Assembly (NCBI GenBank): GCA_026874595.1
Contig: CM049316.1
Span: 25,439,839-25,503,838 of the forward strand
Direction of reading: 5' to 3'
From: Sipunculus nudus
Taxonomy: Eukaryota; Annelida; Sipuncula; Golfingiida; Sipunculidae
DNA: 64,000 bases
The translations under genes were made by a program, and so were the position numbers. Shown here piece after piece: positions 44,768 through 58,509 of the stretch. A model generated the notes under the pieces. The model was not told where the DNA came from. It searched no databases and worked only from the letters and a program-made list of their open reading frames with translations. Positions within the stretch are counted from its first letter, which is position 1, and each line of letters starts with the position of its first letter.

Positions 44768-46908
44768 ATATATATGTAAACATGGAATTACCTGTGCGCT
44801 GTCACACAGAAAACATGTGTTATGTCTCATCACTATTGATTATTAACTCTTTTTATTATTTACTCTTGGTGATATACAGGTACCCTTTTCTACTATATCT
44901 TTACACTGCCCCATTCGTTTTGCCATGTACACTATAGCTACTGATACAGGACAAACCCCATTCGCTGTATGCATATATATGACGTTCAGGTCCCCGCTGA
45001 CTGGCCTGCTAAGGGTTATGTAATAATGTGCTGCCGAACACAGCTTGTAACCCGGGCTGCCTATCTTTATATTTTTATTTCGTGTCCATAGCCAGTCACA
45101 CTTTCAACAACATGCCCAGCAATTGACTAGAACCCCTCTGGTTTCTTAAATGAATTATTATTTTGCTAGCGGCTAATATGCCCTCAAGTGATTAGGGCCT
45201 TTAAAGTCTTGTAATAGCTATGTTTTATACAACTGTTCTGTATCTACTGTCCTGTTCGGATTCTTTAAATTAAACAAAAAATTGGAAATGCAATTAAAGT
45301 ATGATCTGGAATGTGAAACCAAGTGTAATATGTACCACAATGATGCTCTTCGTCGTAAGTATCGTTGCTTTTTGGTAAGGGGCGTCAATACAGGGATTGG
45401 GATTTTAAGCAAGAGCGAATGGTCAATGTAATCATCTCCTGCTATTCGGAGAAAAACATTTATATAGTGTTACATTTTTATATAGTTTTATATTATGAGG
45501 TGAAGAATTGTGTGTTATCCGCTCAAATATGTTGGACAAGGATTCTTTGAATACAGATTACATAAACATGGGTGTTTTGCTGTGATGACTCCATAAATAA
45601 TATTTTGTAAGCAAGCATAATGTAAACACAAGGTGTTTCCTTAAAATGTAACAGTGTTTGATTTTGAATTTTGACGGTTGAGATATTGGCCATATCCACA
45701 ATGCCCAAGTGAAAGAGGTTCGTTTTGAGTAGCAGCGACCTATGACGTAAGTGTGTTTATATTGTTTCAGTTCCGTTACTCGTTAACGTCCTTCAATAAA
45801 ATTGTATGGTGGGGTTCCCACGACTTATTCTATGGTCTGAACTTTCCGTTTGTAACCTGAGCCTCCGTTGTCCGCGAGTCCGGACTGATGACATCCTGTT
45901 TGTCTCACGTGTGTGTCCCTTGTCGCCTCCGCATGTCTGAGAAGTATACTAGTCTATGGAGTTAATGACGGAGCGTCTTCCAGTAAAGGGTCTTGATTGC
46001 TGAGAAAATGTGAGCTGGGCAATGCCCAGGAGTACCGACATAAGCCCCCGTCCTCCGTTAAGAACGAATGATCAAAATGTCCACCACCCAGGATAATTAG
46101 TACAAAAATCTTCTCCAAGAATATACTTTTCTTCATTCCCAACATATGCTCTAGAGCATATATTTTCATCAGACGAAAACGATTTTTGCTCAGTTTACAA
46201 CAATTTCTTTTTCATAATTTACTTTTTATTTAACTTTCAAAAATGGGCCAACATTTATGAAAATTCAATGAAGCTATTACAAATGTAAAATCTTAAATTT
46301 TCTGATTTTGAGATGCATAACGCAAAGAATATTTAGGAAATATATCGAAACTATAAATTCATTCATAGAATTATCTCGAAATTTATGATTTATTTATCAA
46401 TGCAAATAGAAAAAAGTGATTAACAATTAAATTAAAATTTTAAACTCCTTAAAACTATAGTTGTTTTCACTGGATGATATTTGCATTTATGGAACTATGC
46501 ATTTTTGGAAATATGATGCCTTATATTTCTGAATAAAATTATATTCATTCATTCATCCTAAAGTCTTATTAGATTTTTAAACAAGCATCTTTGTAGTAAA
46601 GTTCTTTATGGTATGAGAGGCCCGTTATCTTTTTCCTTTCTTGGCCATACTGACTTAATTGCCACTAGAATAATAATTGGTCAATGGTACAGGCAGTGAC
46701 ATAAAAAAGCTTTATGTCTGAACAGCCACGTGATGGGTCACAGTGTAACTTTCTTCACATAAATAAACTCAACAACCCTATACTCTATACTCGTAGTAAG
46801 CATCAACTGGACTCATTCAAAAACCCTATACTTTTCTATACATTATAAATATTAGCGGCGTTTTTTTTTTGGGAGGGGGGGGGGAGTCAACATTTATCTA
46901 CCTAAGAT

Positions 46909-46913
<5 letters not shown>
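44768..46913. other. Intergenic DNA, no gene seen
   Basis: Low-GC sequence with scattered short frames lacking domains. A perfect 18-bp palindrome lies at 46144-46161. Confidence 0.5.
46144..46161. repeat. Perfect 18-bp palindrome
   Basis: ATATGCTCTAGAGCATAT, isolated in unique-looking sequence. Role unknown. Confidence 0.6.

Positions 46914-46961
<48 letters not shown>
46914..46961. repeat. (TA)n microsatellite
   Basis: Pure alternating TA. Confidence 0.95.
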
Positions 46962-46963
<2 letters not shown>

Positions 46964-47552
46964 CACTCTTAATACCGACAAAACACCCAAATTTGCATTT
47001 GTTTCAACAACGTGTTCTTCCTACATCTACTTCCATATATATGTATAAAGACTATTCTGGCATTCCCCGTACTCTTGTTTACCGGGGCCACGGTGTTGCG
47101 CCCTGCTTATCCCTCTTTCTACCCGCCACTACATCTAATTCACTTCTGTTATTCCCTTGTAAAAATCTCACCATTATGTGTCAGTCAGTATTGTTTTACA
47201 CTAGGGGCGTCAATACGGGGGGGGGGGGGGTTATATATCCCCCTAAATTATGCAATGGGAATGATAAATGTAATCTCTAATCAGTCCTGATCGAATGGAT
47301 GTCCGCATCAAATCAACGAAATTCCACAGGTTTTATAATTGAAGAAAAATGAAGAATAATACTGGTTAATGATAGATGTAAAACATGAAAATTACCTAAA
47401 GCGTTAGTCAAGAATTTATAGAAACCTATCACTAAGCAGAAATCTGTTTCCATATATTGAGGAGAAACCCTGATCTGTCAAAATTGAAAACAAATGCTTG
47501 TAAAGAATGGATACACAATAAATCTTGTTAGTAAGAAAAAATTGCTTTATAT
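46962..47552. other. Intergenic DNA, no gene seen
   Basis: Two overlapping plus-strand frames start near 47000 without a domain. A G run lies at about 47217-47230. Confidence 0.45.
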
Positions 47553-48406
47553 TCTCACGGAACCTAATATCAACAGATCGCGTATGCGTAATTAACATAC
47601 ATTTTGTAATGGAGAAAAAAATCAGATTCTTTAACACTAGGCAGCGTGAAATGTCTAGGGGAATGAATAAAGAAGTCAGTGGTTTTTGGTTAAAAAATAA
47701 CTATAATTTATTCTTAAAACAACCCTAATATTACAATACACTAAATCAATACAATTACACAGTACAACAACAGTATAACTGCAAATCAATATAATCACAC
47801 AGTCTAATAAACAAAGTGCACAGTACCTGGATACCACCGCTGACACAATGACAAGTCCGTTAAAGCATTTAATTCAGATCAACAGTTCACACAAAACTTC
47901 TCAGAGAATAACAATCCAGTTCATTCACAAAATCAATCCGCCGTAATCCAAAGGGAAGGTCCTGCCATAATCCCGAAAGCAAACTGAAGACTATATAAAG
48001 AAAATCTATAATTGCCGCACTTATCGGAATAGGTCCAACAAACTGACTTACACACTTCTGTGTCCGCTGGAATATTCTCTCACCTCTAAAACACGGCCCC
48101 TATTTATAGCTTCTCATCTCAAGCCGAGAACATTCCATTTCTCGAACAATCTAAAGAATCTAACAGGATATATAGTACACATGTTACAGGAAACCTCTAG
48201 AACAACGAATACCGTGTTTCTACACAAGTCAGGGTTCACACGTGGGCCGACCCGGCTCGGCCAGGCGAGAAAGCCCCAGACTAGCATTACAGCGAGAGTT
48301 CAACCAGTACGGATTAAACTGAGAGTGCAACACCCGGCCAGGCGATCGAGGCCGCTACAACACGAGTTACGCCCGTGTAATACAATTAAAAATGACATCT
48401 GTAACT
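47553..48406 (-). mobile_element. Uninterrupted solo LTR of the same family
   Basis: On the minus strand it aligns with 24477-25065 plus 44565-44767. It includes a TATA-like CTATAAATAG (48100-48110), AATAAA (47707-47712) and the intact site ATTGATTTAG (complement of 47741-47750) where array 2 sits in the other copy. ATAT flanks both ends (47549-47552 and 48407-48410). Its terminal bases are worn (AGTTACAG start, CCGTGAGA end), so it is older or less constrained. No internal coding region accompanies it. Confidence 0.75.
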
Positions 48407-50650
48407 ATATTAAGATTGTGTGGTTGAAACATCATAAGAAAGTAACCAACAAAATGAAATAAGATTGTTTTTTTTATGGTGATGCCTTCGGCTTATTTCT
48501 GATTTCATAAGCAGTTCAAGAATAACAAAGAAGTTCAAACAGTTGTCTGGACATCAAGGCGTCTGGCAAATCATTTCGAATCAACATGAGAAAATAAGAA
48601 TTATTCTTTGCAGCTCGTTTTATATCTGATTACAAAAGCCTGCAAGATAGAAGGATTCATAAATTGTTCTGCTTAGAAATAAAAAAGAACTTTGCAAAGT
48701 GTACTCTGTCCCAACCTAGCATCAATTTCATGGCTGTCACAGTCAGATTACGCAACCAGTGAGGCATTATAAATACTTTCGCAAGAGTAAACATTGGTTA
48801 TGTCATGAAATAAAACTTGTGTGCTCTAAGCATGACGGGTAAATTATAGACCAGCCTCCAGGAAGGGACAAAGCCGTTCGGTTTTAATAAAAAGAAAACA
48901 GAATTTTTGAAACCCGACTGAAGTCAGCACACAACATTGATTTATTTGCCTCTCAGATTTACTATATCATTTCGCCCAATTGGAGCTAACAATTGAAGGA
49001 GAAAACAAACGCAAGTTCCTCAACTCAACTGAGTTATCTGGTGCTTTAAAATTGACAAGATCCTGAAGGCAAGGTTCATGGAAAGAACTTCTCTTAAGTT
49101 TCTCAAATAAATAGCATGATGGTATCACAGACTTCTGTACCAAAAGACCGACAGTTGCTTATTGATTCCTCCATGAAACGTCGCGTTCTTCTCCCCACGG
49201 CTATGTTGACTTTCACACTGAAATGATTAAATCCTTCCCCCGTCTGAATCAAGCATGATTTAACCAGGAAATTACTAGCAAGCTGTCAGATTTTTTTTTA
49301 GTTGTGTTGTTTACATTTTAATTAGTACGTAAAAGTGCTGAACCCTTTTTCAAAGAAACTTTGTGCAGACGGTGCACTCAAAAAGAAAGACTCCGTTAAA
49401 ATTTGATGCCGATCCTAATACATTGGAGGGACTAGTGGGATTTTGCTTTGGTAGAGGTCCGCGCTCATCTGAGTGGCCTTCTGTAATTATGGTTTATTTA
49501 CAAGAGGAAGGTGAACTAATGGGGGGGGGGGGGTCATTAATATAGTGAAACCTGTGTAACCAGACCATCGTGGGACCGGCAAAAGTGGTCTCAATTGGTC
49601 TAATTATCTTATTAGATAGGTGGTTTTAAAAACAGGTTTCGTATATTTTGAATTTTTGAACAAGTAAATAGTGAAATTCTAAATCCTATGTAGATCAACA
49701 AGCTTTAGGCGTACTGGATATTGAATTAAGAGACATCTCCATGATATATGTCTAGTGTATCATTATTACGTATATTCAATATGCCATGAATACCGGTACA
49801 TGTACTGCAGTGAACGTATAACTCAGCATTGAATATGAATATATTTTAATCCGAACGGTAAAATATGCTTTTAAGCTTCTTAAGCAACAGCAAACTTAAG
49901 GCTGATGAAGAATGACTTTCAGGTTGCTTGTGTAACCTTAATCGGAAGCAATGTATGCCAAATCGGACCATACCACAGATAGCGGATTGTCTGGACAGGC
50001 TTTGAAGTGATGTCTTTGCTGAGACGTGATACAAACTTTTAAGTACATCTGCATAGGTTCATCAGAGCCTTTAATTGAAGTGTTTACACACGATCAGATC
50101 CCATTAATCTAGTTTAATAACTGTTTTGTTCACAGACTCCCGGACGTCGTTATATGAGACGGCCTTTCAGAAATTGTTACACGTCTTCCGTAAGTTTGTC
50201 GGGTGTCAAAATCGGCTTCATATCAAGCCAGTCTTGTCAGTATTACCAAAATGTCAACTTCGCTGGAAAATATGGTCGAGCTAACTAAACAAAGACTTTA
50301 AGGTCTTAGGTTTTCCAAAGGTTTTATACCTTATATATATAGTTTTTCTTTCACGGACGGAAAGCGACGATATATAGCTTTATATACGTGTGTGTCTGTA
50401 ACAGTGACAAAGAGAACACTACCGAATTCACGGCTGATCATTTGGTCATAAACCTGATCAGCTGCAGTGAGCTCATTTATGAGGTTCTGTCTAGCATGGC
50501 AACGGTTGGAACAAATGTTGCCAATAACCGTAAGGATGTCTTCTTTGAGATAAGTTCCATGAGAGAATATGTTATAAACATTTCACATGATGATTATTAT
50601 GGTTATGACTATTAAGATAATGATAACGATGATAATTATTATTATATTTA
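48407..50650. other. Intergenic DNA, no gene seen
   Basis: AT-rich sequence. Around 49546-49645 the text TGAAACCTGTGTAACCAGACC followed by GTGGTCTCAATTGG recalls the ends of pogo/Tigger-like elements, but I did not find a partner end. No exon is recognisable. Confidence 0.45.
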
Positions 50651-50955
50651 TTACTCCCTTCATCCCCGTTATTGTGTGTGTTTGTTAACAACAAAACTCA
50701 CCCAATCTTGAATAGAAATTCATTAAATTTCCAGGGCATATCGGGTATAGGCCAGTGCAGAATCGATTAGAATTTGGTGTGGATCCGGCACATGATCCGG
50801 ATTAAATAAAGTCATGAAAATTTTTTTTACAAATTTATAGTCACTTACCTGATAATATGGGCCGAACAAATGAATGCAATCACGGGTTTGGGAGCGCCTG
50901 ACAATAGTCTATCAACATGGTGGAGGCTTGCATTCCTTAGAATGCAGATTTCTTA
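50651..50955 (+). mobile_element. Family C Helentron-like small element
   Basis: Starts near TTACTCCCTTCATCCCCGTT with a GTGTGTGTTTGTTAAC tract. It contains GGTGTGGATCCGGCACATGA and ends GGTGGAGGC, then the hairpin TGCATTC-CTTA-GAATGCA (50929-50946). The GGTGGAGGC near the 3' end is the inverse of the GCCTCCGCC start seen in other copies, giving asymmetric inverted repeats plus a 3' palindrome. Confidence 0.6.
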
Positions 50956-53554
50956 TTATCATTGTAATTATTATCATTAATATCTAGAGTATTAGTAGTA
51001 GCAGTACTGTTAACATGGTCATTACTTCTGTTATAAATTATTATTAATAATTGTAATATTATTTTTGTTATTTCTATTATTTATTTTTTTCCTATATTTT
51101 TTAAGTTTCTACTAAAGGGTGCTTTCTGATAAAAGTGTACGCCTTAATTATCACTTAAATGTACCAGATATTTTTCATGTTCACCTGCATTCTTCTTAAT
51201 GATGAAATTTATTTCCATAAAAAAACAAATCGACATTTTACTAATATGGAGAATTTGTTTTTGTGGAAAAAGGCTGATAAATACTCAAAATCGAAAAAAA
51301 GAAGAAACAAAAATGACTTATCTTTACTTCATTGTTTCAGCAGACCTAACAGTTGTTGTTATAACCTGTCTTTGTTTGCAGTCTCACTATCATCAAACGC
51401 AGCTGGGCGGTAGCGTGTTTTGTGTTCTCTGAAGTACTACTAATTAAGGCACTGGACAGCCAAATAAAAGGAGGCACAAAGTACAATGAAAGAAATAAAA
51501 TCATCATCCATAGCAGAAGGGTTCGAATTAAATAAATATATAACTTTCCATTGCATATTACCAGGTTTCCATGTCACGTGGTGCATGCTATCCCAACATT
51601 TCCTGCATTCCCTCGCTTTTCAGATTCTATCTTCAGTTGTTCCTAATTTGCCATTTACAATTTTCCTTTGGTAGGACACATGTAACATAAATATGTGTTT
51701 ATCTGATACTATATTTATTTTTTCAAAAGATCAGTCCGAATCTGTCTTTTGAATAAAGGGCAGGCCGGTCCATGGTCTTGTGTTATAAATCTCTTTTAGA
51801 AGAAAATGGAATTAAACATGTTTCATTATGAATTGAAACCAATAACGTTACTAAAGTTTAATAATTTACCTCGAAGTTTATCTTTGAACTTCGACCTTTA
51901 CGCTGTAGTCCGTTTTTTACGCCTTATGTGCTTATTCTGCTGAGAATATGTAAACTTTTCGCGTAGGATATAATATAAAAAGAGTAAATTGTAAAATTAT
52001 ATTCAATGCTTGGCATCTTTGTAGATATAAAGAAATAACCAATACATGTAAATTAAGGTATCAATATTTAATGTAAAAGCATATTGTGCTTATTAACTTA
52101 GAGAGCCCGATGAATTTTTATCACGTCAAACTTTTATCCATGAACTTAACTAACTCTCCGAAAGGCCAGTGACACTGGATATACCTTTAACGGAGATAAA
52201 TGGTCCTTACCTTTATTCGTTTGCACACACCATTCTGATATATAGCGAACAAAATACGTTACGACGTGGCATGGGCCTTTTAAATAATGTAGCGTTAATT
52301 CTGAGAAAATCATAGGAAACTCAGACGAATTACCTAAAAGTGTAACTGCTACATTAGAAATTTATCATCCGTTTCATTCACTTTAGGTTTGCTGCGATAT
52401 AATTGTGGCGTTTATCGGTTACGTGACAAAAAAACCTCCGAAAGAGGCGCTGTTACTGTCGCTTACTCTTTCAGGATGTCCTAATTTAACAAACGGCTTT
52501 GGAGCTTTTTTTCTGTTAGCCACCACCAGTAGCATCGACTTTCCGCTAATGGTGTCTCGGTTCTCCTTTTACCCAGGTTATTTTTCCTGATTAATAACAA
52601 CTGGAGGGATTATGTTAATTGAAAACTGTTTGCTTCCTGAAAAGCCTCTCGCAATAACAAAGGTAATAATTGAAATGCTTTCCTTTTTTTTCATTGGGGA
52701 AATTTATTCTTTTGCTAACAAAACCAAGTCGAAAACCAGGTAAATGTATTCCAATCCAAATCGCCCGGAATCATGTCGGATTTTATCAAGAGCCCCGCTA
52801 GTAAAAGTAATTTGGCAAATTAAAACGAGACCAGTGGGATATTATGCGTCTAGTTGGCCATTTCTCAAAATTTAACATTTCAACCTTGTCTGTTGTATTT
52901 CATTTTATCTCATCTTTCTCTCACTTTGTCTGTCTCGGTTAATTATTGGATGGAGAATCATTGATATTGGAAAAGCTATTTGCCACTCCCCTTCATGGAA
53001 ATCTAATACCTTTTCACCGTTTCTTTGTAAGAGTGAGTTATTTATTTCTCTGCCACCAGTATTTCGATGAAAACCATAGAAACCGCCTGTAATAAATATC
53101 CTTTAGCTAATTCACTATTTTATTTTTCAATGCTTAACCATTAATAAAAGGTAAATTTGAGAAACATTTAACATATGTACATGGTTCTTTTCTTCTTGAA
53201 TCTTGTAGCAATAAACAAAAACTATCCCCCTCGCATATATCGGTACAGATTAAAATCGATAGGCTCTCCGCTCTCATATGTAATGTTAACCTTTTATGTT
53301 CTTATCTCTTTCAAAATGAATGACATCAAAGGGCTTCATCATCATCAATAAAAAACTGATAAAAATAATCAAATGATATAAATGGGCCTTGCATATACGA
53401 GTGGTAAGAAACTTGGCTCTCTGAGCTGGCGACCCGGATATGATTTATGGCGTTGCAGTAAGAGTACCTTACTGTTGCCCGTATTGTTGCGGCTTCCACT
53501 TGGTCCTCCGGTTGCTAGCACACGCATTAACGTACGGAATCTCAAAAGAAGAAT
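50956..53554. other. Intergenic DNA with possible regulatory segment
   Basis: No repeat or gene recognised. At about 52570-52900 many homeodomain-type (TTAATTG, TAATTG, ATTAATAA) and SOX-like (AACAAAG, CATTG) words lie close together in non-repeat DNA. This could mark a conserved non-coding element, but only comparison across species would show it. Confidence 0.35.
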
Positions 53555-53735
53555 CGATAATAATTCCAGTTAGTCCGGCTCATCATCCATATCAATTTTC
53601 AAGTGTTGTCACATATGCCCGATTGAATTTGGAAAGATGGGTCGAATAATTTAATGCAAACACGGGTTACGGAGCACCCCACATAAGAACCGTCCTAATG
53701 GCGGAGGCCTGCATTCCTGAAAATGCATATAGAGT
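53555..53735 (+). mobile_element. Family C fragment, 5' truncated
   Basis: Contains GGGTCGAATAATTTAATGCA and ACACGGGTTACGGAGC, matching the 3' half of 50651-50955. It ends GGCGGAGGC, then the hairpin TGCATTC-CTGA-AAATGCA, then TATAG. The left boundary is approximate. Confidence 0.55.
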
Positions 53736-55152
53736 TTTAGTCGCCCTTTCCTTTGACTGAACTTAACATACTTATATGTATACTATAATCATGTTTGGTC
53801 TAACTCTCGATAATTTCCAATGTGGACCTCTCTTCTAAAATAAAAAGATGTGGAAAAACATTTATTCTTATTTTCAGTTTTTTTCTTAGAGGAGGCACCG
53901 TTCTTCGTAAAAACGTCCATTTAGGCTTTATATGTAATTTCCTTCCACATTGATTCTTTATCGACCAAAAAAAAACTAAAATCAGTCATGGAACTGATTC
54001 CCTAAACTGCTGCTGTTATTTGCAATAAGGGACAGTTAATGTCCATTAGCTTTCATTTATGAATATTTGTCTAGTTCCCATATTCGCATTTGCAATGTTA
54101 TAATAGAGGAAATAGCTTGGACTCACTTCAGTTAATGGTAGATACATTTTTCAAGAATCATCATGTCAAACACGCTGGTTATCATTATCATTATCTTTCC
54201 TTTTTTCTTAGTTTTCCAGTTCTACTTTACGTAGTTTCTTAATGTTAATAATAATTTAAATGTTTTACCGCAGCAGGGACCATCTTGGCTGCATTGTTAC
54301 ATATGAACTGATGCCGTTTCCCCTGACAAAAATTAATTTGTTCACTCTTAAGATAATATTAAATGTATGTCAGTGTGTATGTTCTCCTGATCATAATAAA
54401 AACGTTATATTCTCAAAAGACTGGCCTCTAATAAAACACAAAATTTAAAGTATAGGTTTCAAGTACAGGTCAAGCTGCAATAAAAAAGTCCAACTGGGTC
54501 TTTAGCATTACAGATATAATAAGAACGCAGACAGGTTCACAGGAATGGATTTCGTGTTAACAATTCTGAGAATTCCATCGGCTTTCAAGCGCTATCAGAC
54601 CGGTTCATCTGGAGACCGCGCAAGACGTCCCGTCTGAGTAAGCTTGAATGCTGCTTATTTTCTCGAAATCAAACTATTAAGTTCAAAATTATTCACCTAA
54701 TCCTGTGTCCACCTGGCACTGAGGGTAGTGTCTGCGAGGGAGAATTGAGTAATCCGAATTCTGCAGGCCAACACAAAGAGTATAAATTGCCGAGAGAGGA
54801 ACCTGTTCCTCGGAGGACACGCTTAATTTGGTCTAACAGTGACATCAGACCGTCTCGGCATATTGTAATACGGCCATCAGTTTTTATTTCGGTTGGCCTT
54901 GGAATTTTAAGGAAATTCAAACTTATGAAAGCGAAAATTCGCCGAAGGCTTTGACTACAAATAACCTTGAAACCAAATGTCATCTTGACTTCAAATTTGT
55001 TTTAGTAATTATAACAATTATAATTGTAATGGACATGTTACACGGACGTTTGTGCACAGGTTAGAATAGAAGGAATTCTACCCATGAAATGTATAATCAT
55101 GTAGAAGAGGTGCAAACGAAAAAAAACCCCATAAAATAATAGAGTCATATTA
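53736..55152. other. Intergenic DNA, no gene seen
   Basis: Low-GC sequence. Opposed frames at 54693-54983 show no domain. Confidence 0.5.
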
Positions 55153-55455
55153 CTGCCTTCGCCACGCGGGTATGCGACCATTCCCGTTCGTGTGTGTGTG
55201 TGTGTTTGTGTGTAGGTTCGTGTGTTTTTTTCATAACATAAGTCACGCAATCATGTACAGACTCTCATGAATTTCCCAGGGCATTTAGGTAATGGTACCT
55301 TTATCTAGTTTCAGGTATTTCATCAAGGAATATAGACAAATATAGTACAGTCACTTATGCACACGTGAACCTGGGAAGATGAACAGTTTTAGGGTATCCA
55401 ACAATAGGGACCCCCCAAATTGCGGAGGTTTGCATTCCTAAGAATGCAGGACATA
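55153..55455 (+). mobile_element. Family C Helentron-like element, both ends
   Basis: Starts CTGCCTTCGCCACGCGGG, runs through a GTGTGTGTTTGTGTG tract and a CCCAGGGCATTTAGG segment shared with the copy at 50.7 kb. It ends TGCGGAGGT, then the hairpin TGCATTC-CTAA-GAATGCA (55431-55448). It is about 300 bp and non-coding. It is the most complete family C copy here. Confidence 0.6.
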
Positions 55456-55794
55456 AGTTTAGTGTGTTTTATTTCGTCTTATCTCTGAACTATCGATGAT
55501 AAGTTATAGCTGTAGGTCCTTAATGTTACCACTGGTCAAGAATGGTCACACAATAAGTAAAAAAAAATCAAGTCTGAAAACATGTACATTGACATAAATG
55601 GAGGAATCGGTAAACTATGTCAAATTTTAAAGTTCATATTCTATTATCACACTTCATTGTAAAACACAGATAGGCAATGCAAGCCCCTCCCTTAGGGTTG
55701 GCGTTGTAAGCTCCCGAAACTATTTACGTTCCATTAATCTTCCCATATTCTTAGATTCATTCGTGTATGATTGATTTTACATTTTTGAATATAC
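55456..55794. other. Intergenic DNA, no gene seen
   Basis: Nothing recognised. Confidence 0.5.
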
Positions 55795-55957
55795 GTCACT
55801 GAATCTGGGTCATTTACCGGATGTACACCTAAACCTAAAAATTATGAGATACCGTTCATGATTGGATGGGGATTGTTGTGAACAAATACACAGACACGCT
55901 TACGCGCGAACGGGAATGAACGCATACCACCCCCACCCCCACCCCCCCAGCGGAAGC
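55795..55957 (-). mobile_element. Family C fragment, 3' truncated
   Basis: On the minus strand it starts TTTATTGCTTCCGCTGGGG and runs to a GGTGTACATCCGGTAAATGA-like word near 55812. This corresponds to GGTGTGGATCCGGCACATGA in the 50.7-kb copy. A C-rich tract replaces the usual start-proximal sequence. Confidence 0.5.
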
Positions 55958-56149
55958 AATAAACATCGCGTGTGTCGCGCATTGACAACCCCATTTAAGG
56001 TGCCCATTTACCTACCTTTTAAAACAGAATTTATGTGATATCTAGCTTCCATTGTGTCTATATTAATAACTTTTGGATGATTTTATTTGTGAAAAGGATG
56101 GGAACTTTTTTACCAACAACATGTTTGTATACCAGCAGTGTTGACAAAC

Positions 56150-56402
56150 GGGAAAAACATGTATCCTAAGATTGTACTTTGCATATATGCAGAGGTGCAA
56201 AGCTCTGGCTTATATGACTTGCTGCCAGATGCATGATTTGACTTTTTTATTATTGTTTTAGGTCCTCGTATATTATAAACATGTTGAAATAAACAAAACA
56301 AGAGGCTGTGAGCGGTTATACCCATGTTTCCTGGCTTTTTGAATGAAAGTTCCAAGGAATTACCTTAAATTTGTAAAGGTCAGATAGGTGATATACCCCT
56401 TT
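56150..56402 (-). repeat. Dispersed repeat family D, copy 2
   Basis: Reverse complement of the repeat at 692-965, moderately diverged. Shared words are GTAATTCCTTGGAA, CTTGTTTTGTTTAT and AAGCCAGAGCTTTGC. Confidence 0.6.
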
Positions 56403-58500
56403 AACAGACTATCACACACTTCAGAAGTAATAAAACCAGACAAGATTCAAGAACAAATCAATCGGGTTATTCAAAGAAGACTTCAATATCTTCAATTTAT
56501 TTTAGGTAATATTCCAAAAGATATGACCTATCCCGACAAAATCAATGCCACACTTTGAATTCCGTAACACAAGACATGCAAATACTTCCCAAAACATAAA
56601 TAGGACATCTGAAATACATAGACAAAGGTCTTAAATAGACTTTACCAAAAACCAAGTATGGATACCTAATCCAAAATCATCGAGGTAATTTGATAACAGA
56701 GGACATAAAGTTTTAGCTTAAGTCGCAAATTACTAACAATCACGCGAATGTATAATGATGGTCCGTGGTGTATTGATACTTGCCATAGCCGTGATGGATC
56801 GAAATGCTCAACTTATACCCTGACAGTTCCTGAAGACATCTGTTCGGAAATGTGAAATTTGATCAACCAGTATCGTGAATAAGCCGTCAGACAACACAGT
56901 TGCAATACCTATTAATATCTGTGTACACGGATATTTTCGAATATAAAGTCAGATAGAAATTGAAATCAATTGAAATTGAAATACATTGGTGAAACAATTT
57001 TTTTCAGAAACGCCACGAAATGTTAACCGTAATCGCTTCAGCACAATTACTCTATTTAAAAAAATGTAAGCTAAGGCTCTAATGTATAAATATTATACAC
57101 ATTTCATGGGAAATATTTTGTCGAGCACTCAAGATAATCCTTTCCGTGACAAAGCCCAGAAATAAGGACAAGGTCATAAGTAAATATCAGGTGCAAATCC
57201 TGAACATGTAACTATTACTGTAACTAATGGTCAGTTTGGAAAATCTGCCATTTCGCCGAAAAGAAACAAGAAAATAAAACCCTGGATGGTCTGTAATCTA
57301 GGAGATCTAGGAAATCCACTTAATAAATTTGAACCAAGATATCGATACAGAAATAAACTAATCAACCCCTATAAGCCTCCTTCCAAGCCAGGACAAGTTT
57401 CCCATCAGTATTTGCCTGCCGAGTCCAGCAAGCCGGTGTGCTTAATCAGTTGTCCAAGACAAGCTAATAGATCAAGTGACATGATCAATGCCTTATTCAC
57501 GTTTTTATTTCAATACAAAGCACAATCAGCCTGTCCTTATTGCTACATACACATGGTAATTTGGGGAATGTAAAAATTGCAGATTATAGGTCTCCCCTTT
57601 GCAGAATTAATGGATGCCAACAAGCAGGAACGGCAATTGATTGTCTGTGCTCCATACGTCTTTGTCACGATTTGATTCCTCTCTCACTTTTACGTATTCA
57701 TCAGCTTAGCGGCTTGACGTATAGGTCATTAGTTAAACAGGACAGATCACTGGCCTGTCACACTGTCTTAGAAGGGTGACATATATTATATTTCTCACAA
57801 GAAGGACATTCGTTCTAACTTATTTACCCACAGTTTGCAAAGATTCACACCAAAGAGAGTCCCGGAGTATTGTGTATCTATGTCAAACTTCGGAGAATGG
57901 GACTCCGCTGCTTTGGGGTTTGTAGGTATGCATGTAATAAAGAGGGTAATGTAGTCCGTGAAAGTATGTTGGGGAAGATTGTTTCAAGACAAATTTCACA
58001 TACGTGATTTTGTGGAAAGGACTTCTTAGGCAGATATATTTTCCAAGGATGCGCATGTGTCATGTAAACAGAAATTGTTCCCTTAAATGTAACACATATT
58101 TATATTAAGGTTTGCAGGTGAGACAAGTAGGTCCGGCCGTCTGACAGTCCCTACCAGGAAGAGTTTCGTTTTGATTAAAAACGACCTCTGGAAAAAGGAT
58201 GACCTCAGGTTTCTTCTTATTCAGAGAACTGCTCTCATCGATAGGAGAGTACAGGACCATTTGTTCATGCTTATCTTTCAATGTAGTTGGCCCTTGCTTT
58301 AAAAACGGTCTGTATCATTATAATTTAGGTAGTGTAGGCAGTTGTTGATATAAGAATAGTGTGAATTGATCGTTGAAACCGTATCTGATATTCAGATAAT
58401 GTACAGGATGTATTCTCTGCAGTATTGGATTATACAATACGTCTCAGTTTAGCTCATTTACAATATTAATTTTCTCCTTTAATTTTCCGAAGGTGTTCAC
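56403..58500. other. Intergenic DNA, no gene seen
   Basis: Unique-looking sequence. A 95-codon plus-strand frame at 57286-57573 has no recognisable domain or exon context. Confidence 0.45.
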
Positions 58501-58509
58501 CTCCCACAA

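Noticed and set aside
24477-48406. The two LTRs as the ends of a single 24-kb retroelement
   Set aside because: They are in opposite orientations, each has its own ATAT duplication, and no gag-pol lies between them. They are separate solo LTRs.
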